A DNA stretch of 64,000 nt from NCBI GenBank assembly GCA_037576195.1, contig CM075104.1, forward strand, positions 25,808,211 to 25,872,210. Direction: 5' to 3'. The position numbers and the translations under genes are program-made. The DNA comes from Phytoseiulus persimilis. Lineage: Eukaryota > Arthropoda > Arachnida > Mesostigmata > Phytoseiidae. The notes under the pieces are model-generated. The model was not told the DNA's origin. It was given only the letters and a program-made list of their open reading frames with translations, and searched no databases. Positions 57,238 to 64,000 of this stretch are shown piece by piece. How positions within the stretch are numbered: the stretch's first letter is position 1; each line of letters starts with the position of its first letter.

Positions 57238-58150
57238 GAAATTAGGATAGAGCCACCCATGGAACATCGTCGTTTTCACTGCGCGAGAGCACAGCAAACT
57301 TCTCGATCCGGCTGCTGACGGTCGAAACCACCACGGCTGGTGTTCTGCTGCCGCAGTGAATACATTCAAGAACGATAACGGAGTCGCGGAAGGAATCACA
57401 GCGCTCGCGCCACGATGGGTAGGGGGAAAGTCTTTCAAGTGAGGAAAGAGCTCAAATCTCTGTCCTCAAAAGACAGGGGCTCTCCAATCGACTTATTGCA
57501 AGGCTCGTCGGACGTTCCAGAAGCGTTGTGGACAATTTCTTCAACCTGGGATCGTCCCCCTCCACGCAGTGGGTAGGCGGGACGAAAAAGAAGCTCTCCG
57601 AGGCCCAAAAGCGGCTCATTCTGCGTCACGCAAGGAGCGTCACGCAAGGAGCGGCAAGGGAGTCGCGTCAACTTTACGCGATGATCTCAGGCTCCCAGTG
57701 ACGGTTCGACGTGTGCAACAAATTCTCTCGAGTTATGAGCATCCCGTGTACCCCAAGCGCCGCGCGAAACCCTCGTTGAAGCCTCACCACAAAACAGCCA
57801 GGTTGGACTTCGCTCGCCAGTTCATGGGCTGGACGTCCGAATGGGACGAATGGGAATGGGAAAATGTGCTGTTCAGTGACGAGGAAAAATTCAATTCAGA
57901 TTGTCCGGACGGCCTCCAATATTATTGGCATGATATGCGGCAAGAGAAGGCCGTAACAATGAGCCGCAACTTCGGCGGAGGCAGCGTGATGATCTGGGCG
58001 GCCTTTGGAAGTCGTGCCAAATCGCGGATAGCCTGGATTTCCACCAAGGTGACGGCGACGAACTACGTGGACATCCTGGAAGACGAGCTTATTCGACTCT
58101 ACGAGGAGATAGATGACGAGAACCTTGTGTTCCAGCAAGACAACGCATCG
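57238..58150 (+). pseudogene. Tc1-like transposase, frameshifted and truncated
   Basis: ATG at about 57,415. A helix-turn-helix region reads LSNRLIARLVGRSRSVV in one frame. The DDE_3 core continues in another frame with LFSDEEKFN (first Asp), GGGSVMIWAAFG and LVFQQDNAS (second Asp). A 14-bp tandem duplication at 57,625-57,652 shifts the frame between them; a second one-base shift is likely near 57,470. The gene is cut after QQDNAS by the gypsy fragment at 58,150, so the third acid and the 3' end are missing. A 21-bp segment at 57,238-57,258 also occurs at 54,788-54,808 and may be a terminal sequence of the family. Confidence 0.75.
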
Positions 58151-59927
58151 ACGTCAACATACCAGTTGTGGTGCAGACGGACAGTTCAGACCAGCGTGAG
58201 AGCGGTGCTGCTCCAGGAGGGAAAGCCGGTCTGTTATCACTCACACGCTCTGTCGTAGGCAGAAAAGGGATACGTTGCGATGGAAAAAGAGATGTTGGCT
58301 ATTGTGTCGTGCTGCTCGCGCAGGAACCATGTACTATATGGCAAGAGGGACGTGACCATCGAGACTGATCATAAACCATTGGTTCGGATTTTTGAGAAAT
58401 CGTTGGAAGCCTGTCCTAGACGTTTGCAGCGTGTGAGATAGACACTGCAGTGATTCGATCTCAAGGTCAAATACATTTCCGGTTCTTCAAACTTTTCATC
58501 GAATAGAATGGGAAGACATAAAGGTCCATGGCGGAACCAGCATATCTGATCCAGTACTCGAGGACATCACACCACGCAAGATAGTGAATGTGCTGGGCTC
58601 ATGAGAGCAATGGGGCAAGGCTCATCCATAGAAAAAGAGAGGATGCTGGAAAACTTCGAATCGATCTGAGAGGAGCTGAGGGTCGATGACAGCCTCGAAT
58701 TCGTAGGTCAGGCCTGTTTCATTCCGAAGAGGAGGAATGATGGAGGAATACACCTCAGAAAGACGGAGTCTCGCCCGCGCAGAAGTTTTTTGCGTGGAAT
58801 CACTCGTTCAATGTTACCAGCGCCAAACGAAACATTACGACCGCGGATCCCGGATCAGATGGAGAGTCAAATGGCGAGACGACGACAAGCCAGAAGGAAC
58901 AGCATGACCGCGGCGTATCGAACCTACCATCACTCCATGTCGGGAACAGGGTGCGAATGCAGCTAATCGGGTTCGCGAAGAAAAGGGAGGTCGCCACAGT
59001 GATTCGAGCATTCCAGAACGCATGAGGTGCGTCAGGAAACGGCGACAATGTTGTCAGAAACCGAAGACAGTTGAGAAGAGCACCGTCGCAGAAAGAGGCG
59101 ACGAGGACGGAGGATGCGGGCCAGATCCCGCAGCCCGGAAAAATGTTGTTCCCGAAAGTTCCGTCCCCCAAAATCAAGAGGAGACACACGATGCGAGAAC
59201 AGCAGGAAGAAACAGCGAGCTAGTCCAGGAAAAGAATATGGAGATCGCCGGTATCGAGCGGACCAGAAAAGCGACAGAAAGACAGAGCAACAACAGAGGA
59301 TGCTACGACAACGAGAAGTGGAAGAGCAATAGTACGACCAACAAGATTTGGCTACTGAGTGAGGCATTGTACATATGGAGCTGAGGGGGCAGGAAGAATC
59401 AGCACGGTTTGACGTATGCCTACGTCAACACAACTGAATCTCGGTCACATCATTTAGAGGGTCGTATTTGAAGTCTTGAAGATCACAGGAACAAAAGCAA
59501 CAATTGTAGAAATGGTTTTAATAATACTGTATGAAAAAAGTGAGAACTGTTGAAAGGACGGAGATGTTGGTAGATCGCCGTTTGGCGCCCTTTCGCGCCC
59601 TCCCATTCATCGTCGAAGAGAGCTCCCTTTCAAGATTGGTCCCGGATCACCCCCATATCTTCCAGAAAAGTGCGGACAAACTGACAAACTTACAGACGAA
59701 GCCGATGATAGTACGGATTTAGTATCCTTCCAGTTACAGACTAAAAAACGGTGCAGATAGTTCTAGGTTGAGAAAAGGGAGCTTTATTGATGGACCCAGT
59801 AGGTGTTCCAGAACAAGGGGGAAAACTTGGTCGCTTCGATCATCCATGGAGGAACATTTCACACAGAGGCTCACAATGAACGAATTTGATGACCGGTTTT
59901 TCCTGAGGAGATGATCCCGTCAGATCA
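58150..59927 (+). mobile_element. Ty3/gypsy retrotransposon 3' fragment B
   Basis: Inverted counterpart of the 51.5-53.4 kb fragment. RNase H motifs begin at the Tc1 junction (SVRAVLLQEGKPVCYHSHAL at about 58,194-58,253, then a TAG where the other copy reads SEAEKGY), followed by degraded sequence, the integrase tail (about 58,810-59,100) and LTR-like sequence with a deletion of about 65 bp relative to the other copy. It begins abruptly in RNase H, so it entered by rearrangement rather than by its own integration. Confidence 0.7.
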
Positions 59928-60279
59928 TTAGCTTGAAATTCGGACAGTTTTCAGTACTGCTGAGACAAGCATGTAGGAACGAAACTCAACTCGGCGCTAC
60001 AGTTCGCGAAGCTCCGCTCTGAGAAGGATTTTCAGGGCAGTTGACTCTCGGACGGTGTCTACGCGTTCAACTCTCTGAGTGGCGGGACACTCAACTCTGC
60101 TGATGCTCGCTGGGATCTGTGGAAATTAAAGGTGTGAGTCTCGAAGCATATGATAGCTGCCGGAGGGCTCCGAGCGGGCTGACGAGTTCGCCTGGGCCAT
60201 TGCCGATCAGTGCATAGAAGAGTGCGTTAGGTGACATGAGCGTGCATGAGAACCACAAATAAACCAAAAATTAAAACAT

Positions 60280-61395
60280 CTACCTCCCGAGGGATTGGGC
60301 AAGGAGATTGCAACCGGGGACCTTCAAACAGTGCCAGACGTTGCCATAGCCTGTCCCGAGCATCTTGCCGTGAGCTATTTCAAACAGCATTCGCTGTCTG
60401 AAATAGAGCATGTCGCTCTGGCTGAAGTTCACCTCGAGATCCCGTGCGGCATAATCGGCGAACTTCAGGGCGAACACACCGCAGTCGAAGTTGTTCGTCT
60501 GACGCGGTATGTTCTCCACCGTTTCCAAAGACCACCCCTCGGTCTCGAAGCGGCAGTCCTTCCTGGTCTGCATCTCCTGCACAAGATATTCCAGCAGACC
60601 CCGGAGGCACCGGTCGTTCCTACCTCCGAGGGAGTCCATATAACGGATCTGTTTGCCCCGGAAGTCTATGACGGCCATGCAGCAGTGTCCTGGCAAGTGG
60701 ACCGGGACCAGGAGCAGGTGGTGGTCGAATATGTCCACGTCCTTGGTCCACCGTTGCACCGCACTGTATCCCGCCGTTGCGTAGCGTTCGTAAAAGAAGC
60801 TGTTGAACGCGTATACCCTCCGCAGCTTCTTGTGCTGGCCGTGCGCCACGATCAGGCCGAGGTATGCGTTGACGATTGAGTCGTTCAGCCAACAGCGTCC
60901 ACCGAGTGTCTCCAAGTCCGAGACGCGAACTCGCTGCCTCGAGATGGAGACCACAACCTCGTTCCTAGGTCTTCTGAGGATCGCGTCGGTGAAGCTCATC
61001 ATCATCTCGTCGTCGATGGGAGGAGCTTGTGGAGTTTGGAGGACGTCGTCGTCCTTCCTCGATCTCTTCCGAGATCCTCCCAGCCCCCGAGAACTCCTCT
61101 GACGTTTGCTTCCAGCCGCCACGATGGCGGAGAGTCGGGTTTCCCTCCAGTGGAATTCATCATCGAATGTGTAACAGAGAACTTCGGTCGCCAAACGAAC
61201 ACACGGGCACTCTGCGAGGGAGTGAATCAGAATGACTCTGAAGCTCTTATGAATGATTCCGTTTAGAACCCTTTCTGTAAGAAAAATGTGGCGAGAGGTC
61301 GCTCGGTGGGGTAACTCGTAGCACCGGAGAACCACCCTCCTGATAAGGGTTCTGAAACGAGAGTCGGAACCTGTTTTCGCGCACCGCAGAGACAT
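60280..61395 (-). CDS. Ulp1/SENP-like C48 protease, copy 3, extended 371-aa variant
   Basis: A one-base deletion (about 61,131, GAGAGTC where the other three copies have GAGAAGTC) fuses an upstream frame, beginning at ATG 61,395 (MSLRCAKTGSDSRF...), to the protease domain at SAIVAAG. A one-base insertion removes the usual stop after WHC, adding 15 residues (LKVPGCNLLAQSLGR). A 3-base insertion gives an extra Met (EMMMSF). Catalytic His, Asp, Gln and Cys are present, but the residue after His is Cys instead of Trp, as in copy 1. The upstream segment has no known domain; in the other copies the same frame is open but out of phase with the protease. It may be a decaying copy or a new fusion; protein evidence would decide. 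Confidence 0.55.
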   Translation of the reverse strand: MSLRCAKTGSDSRFRTLIRRVVLRCYELPHRATSRHIFLTERVLNGIIHKSFRVILIHSLAECPCVRLATEVLCYTFDDEFHWRETRLSAIVAAGSKRQRSSRGLGGSRKRSRKDDDVLQTPQAPPIDDEMMMSFTDAILRRPRNEVVVSISRQRVRVSDLETLGGRCWLNDSIVNAYLGLIVAHGQHKKLRRVYAFNSFFYERYATAGYSAVQRWTKDVDIFDHHLLLVPVHLPGHCCMAVIDFRGKQIRYMDSLGGRNDRCLRGLLEYLVQEMQTRKDCRFETEGWSLETVENIPRQTNNFDCGVFALKFADYAARDLEVNFSQSDMLYFRQRMLFEIAHGKMLGTGYGNVWHCLKVPGCNLLAQSLGR

Positions 61396-61563
61396 CCCGA
61401 CTTGTGGTGAAGAGCTTACTCACGGGGAGGTTCGGAGAACGCTCTTCTGCTTCGAGAGTGCTGTTTGTGCTCCGAACGAGGATGGTTGCGGTTGCCTTCT
61501 CGCTGGACCGAAGTATCGCAGATAGTGTTCCGAGCCGTGGGGCACAAAGTACGATGCTCAGGG

Positions 61564-62378
61564 GGCGCGGAGAGACCCGCGAGCATCCCATTGACCGTTC
61601 ATCGCATTTTCTTGAGGAAGACTACTGAAGGAATCGCTTATGGGATGTCGTTGTTCTTCCCTACAGAGAGTTCCCTCATCTTGAGTAAGCTGTGTGGCGT
61701 CCGAGTCACAACAAAGGGTCGCGAAGAGTCTGCTGCCGAGGAAGTGATATAATAACGCGGTACCCTGCCATCAACGACGAGCATGGCTGAATCCGACAGC
61801 ATCACCCATTCCTCCCGCAGATGGGGATACGGATAAAGACCTGATATTCATTTCAGCCAGATCCGTCTCGGGCCCACCAAGAGCGTGTGAGGAACGTACG
61901 ATGAAGTCATGGAAGGAATAATGCCCCATCACGGCCCAGCTCACGGCAGGGCTATTGTGCTCGACGGATGACTTCAACCCCACCTCATTCGGTGTGGTTT
62001 GAGAGTTACGAATGGAAGGAAGAGAGAATGAATATCTGGAGAGAGAGCTTCTCCCTCCGAAACGCATTGGCTGAAGACCCTTAGTGAATCCAGAGCTGTG
62101 CACAAAGTGGCCTCAGCGGTTCTCTCGTCGAGCACGTGGACACCGATCTCACTTTGTAGACATGACGACGCTCTCCCCAAGCGGACTAAGACGTACTCCT
62201 GAGAGCAATGGGTCGGCAGTCGTTCCTAGATATCTGTAAGAGTTCAGTCCCTCCTCCGAGAATCCGTCAGAAGTCTTCGTTCACCATCCATAGTAGAAGA
62301 CCTCTAGTGAAAAGCGGGTGTCTCTCGTCGATTCAGATAACTCTTGATAGGCAAAGCGTTCCTCGGAATGCAACATTG
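61564..62378. other. Unique core of element B
   Basis: Inverted copy of the element A core, lying between two divergent protease genes. Small compensating indels near the first 20 codons of the open 110-codon frame (62,103-61,771, minus) distinguish it from A. No domain is recognised. Confidence 0.45.
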
Positions 62379-62778
62379 CCCTGAGCATCGTACTTTGTGC
62401 CCCACGGCTCGGAACACTATCTGCAATACTTCGGTCCAGCGAGAAGGCAACCGCAACCATCCTCGTTCGGAACACAAACAGCACTCTTGAACCAGAATAG
62501 CGTTCTCCGAACCTTCCCGTGAGCAAGCTCTTCACCACAAGTCGGAATGTTTCTGCGGTGCGCGAAAACAGGTTCCGACTCTCGTTTCAGAACTCTTATC
62601 AGGAGGGGGGTTCTCCGGTGCTTCGAGTTACCCCACCGAGCGACCTCTCGCCACATTTTTCTTACAGAAAGGGTTCAAAACGGAATCATTCATAAGAGCT
62701 TCAGAGTCATTCTGATTCACTCCCTCGCAGAGTGTGCGTGTGTTCGTTTGGCGACCGAAGTTCTCTGTTACACATTCG

Positions 62779-63615
62779 ATGATGAATTCCACTGGAGGGA
62801 AACCCGACTTCTCCGCCATCGTGGCGGCTGGAAGCAAACGTCAGAGGAGTTCTCGGGGGCTGGGAGGATCTCGGAAGAGATCGAGGAAGGACGACGACGT
62901 CCTCCAAACTCCACAAGCTCCTCCCATCGACGACGAGATGATGAGCTTCACCGACGCGATCCTCAGAAGACCTAGGAACGAGGTTGTGGTCTCCATCTCG
63001 AGGCAGCGAGTTCGCGTCTCGGACTTGGAGACACTCGGTGGACGCTGTTGGCTGAACGACTCAATCGTCAACGCATACCTCGGCCTGATCGTGGCGCACG
63101 GCCAGCACAAGAAGCTGCGGAGGGTATACGCGTTCAACAGCTTCTTTTACGAACGCTACGCAACGGCGGGATACAGTGCGGTGCAACGGTGGACCAAGGA
63201 CGTGGACATATTCGACCACCACCTGCTCCTGGTCCCAGTCCACTTGCCAGGTCACTGGTGCATGGCCGTTATCGACTTCCGAGGCAAGCAGATCCGTTAT
63301 CTGGACTCCCTCGGAGGTAGGAACGACCGGTGCCTCCGGGGTCTGCTGGAATATCTTGTCCAGGAGATGCAGACCAGGAAGGACTGCCGCTTCGAGACCG
63401 AGGGCTGGTCGTTGGAAACGGTGGAGAACATACCGCGTCAGACGAACAACTTCGACTGCGGTGTGTTCGCCCTGAAGTTCGCCGATTATGCCGCACGGGA
63501 TCTCGAGGTGAACTTCAGCCAGAGCGACATGCTCTATTTCAGACAGCGAATGCTGTTTGAAATAGCTCACGGCAAGATGCTCGGCACAGGCTATGGCAAC
63601 GTCTGGCACTGTTGA
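62779..63615 (+). CDS. Ulp1/SENP-like C48 cysteine protease, copy 4 (278 aa)
   Basis: ATG at 62,779 (ATGATG pair), stop TGA. The sequence equals copy 2 except at residues 23, 102 and 124, where it has the Arg, Gly and Tyr of copy 1. The active site is complete: His159-Trp160, Asp176, Gln221, Cys227. With copy 2 it is the best candidate for an active desumoylase-like enzyme. The open frame reaches 15 codons upstream of the chosen start and even has an in-frame ATG at 62,734, absent in the others, so a slightly longer product is possible. It is head to head with copy 3. Confidence 0.75.
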   Translation: MMNSTGGKPDFSAIVAAGSKRQRSSRGLGGSRKRSRKDDDVLQTPQAPPIDDEMMSFTDAILRRPRNEVVVSISRQRVRVSDLETLGGRCWLNDSIVNAYLGLIVAHGQHKKLRRVYAFNSFFYERYATAGYSAVQRWTKDVDIFDHHLLLVPVHLPGHWCMAVIDFRGKQIRYLDSLGGRNDRCLRGLLEYLVQEMQTRKDCRFETEGWSLETVENIPRQTNNFDCGVFALKFADYAARDLEVNFSQSDMLYFRQRMLFEIAHGKMLGTGYGNVWHC

Positions 63616-64000
63616 AGGTCCCCAGTTGCATCTCCTTGGCGTCTTCCTCGTGTGGTAAGATGTTTTATTTTTTGATTTTTGTTTAATTCTCATGCACGCT
63701 CGTTCACCTTGCGCACTCTCCCATGCACCGATCGGCAATGCCCAAGGCGAACTCGTGAGCCCGCCCAAGCCCTCCGGCAGCCATCATATCCATCGAATCT
63801 CACACTTTAATTTCCACAGATCCCAGCAGCATCAGCAGAGTTGTGTGTCCCGCCACTCAGATCCTTTTCAAAGGGGAGCTTCGCGAACTGTAGCGCCGAG
63901 TTGAGTTTCGTTCCTACATGCTTGTCTCAGCAGTACTGAAAACTGTCGATTTCAAGCTAATGATCTGACGGGACATCTCCTCAGGAAAACACGGTCATCC

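Larger units (their letters stand above)
59928..63960. mobile_element. Palindromic SENP-bearing element B
   Basis: Same plan as element A: inverted arms (59,928-61,563 and 62,379-63,960) around an 815-bp core (61,564-62,378), one protease gene per arm, reading outward. Its two arm tails are more diverged from each other than those of element A; the right tail lacks about 40 bp near 63,860. The core is inverted relative to element A. Confidence 0.6.
58150..64000 (-). repeat. Right arm of the large inverted repeat (arm B)
   Basis: Inverted copy of 47,473-53,392: gypsy fragment, LTR-like flank, palindromic SENP element. At its far end (63,961-64,000) the sequence continues into the same LTR-like flank that follows 51,536, so the repeat extends past the window. 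Together with arm A it could form a 5.9-kb stem around a 4.76-kb loop. Confidence 0.7.

Noticed and set aside
47784..63768. Long open frames (194-235 codons) antisense to each SENP gene
   Set aside because: They mirror the protease coding sequence in all four copies, show no domain of their own and follow from its codon usage.

Overview
The window is arthropod nuclear DNA. Its two intact conserved genes are split into many exons by short GT-AG introns (mostly 77-210 nt), base composition is near-balanced, and the mobile DNA belongs to animal superfamilies (Merlin, Tc1/mariner, MULE, hAT, Ty3/gypsy, non-LTR). My best guess is a compact mite genome, possibly a phytoseiid or other parasitiform mite. 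That is inference from gene architecture and composition, not proof.

Layout. (1) 1-16.2 kb: no gene I can support; only a few short repeats and palindromes. (2) 16.3-17.2 kb, minus strand: a single-exon gene for a 288-aa Gln/Gly/Pro-rich protein with about 12 decapeptide repeats and a poly(A) signal just after the stop. (3) 21.1-27.4 kb, minus: a complete 13-exon gene for a p160/SRC nuclear-receptor coactivator, the arthropod taiman/NCOA type (1175 codons; all exon phases agree). (4) 34.3-39.3 kb, minus: a complete 12-exon gene for mind bomb 1, the Notch-ligand E3 ubiquitin ligase (1134 codons; all phases agree). (5) 40.7-47.2 kb: a repeat and transposon field with a hAT (CGGBP1-like) relic, a mariner-like hairpin MITE, a 45-bp minisatellite of about 20 copies, two inverted foldback-like elements with 32-bp subrepeats, a MULE transposase relic and a 17-bp tandem repeat. 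(6) 47.5-64.0 kb: a large inverted repeat. Each arm (47.47-53.39 kb and 58.15 kb to the window end) carries a 3' gypsy fragment and a roughly 4-kb palindromic element holding two head-to-head genes for a Ulp1/SENP-type SUMO protease (peptidase family C48). The 4.8-kb spacer holds a non-LTR ORF1 relic, a Merlin transposase with one nonsense codon, and a Tc1-like transposase broken by a 14-bp duplication.

The two host genes work in separate pathways: taiman/SRC binds ecdysone-type nuclear receptors and other bHLH-PAS partners in the nucleus, while mind bomb ubiquitinates Delta/Serrate to activate Notch signalling. The most unusual part is region 6: four nearly identical desumoylase-like genes in nested palindromes. 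The sequences pair differently along their length, which points to gene conversion or inversion between copies.
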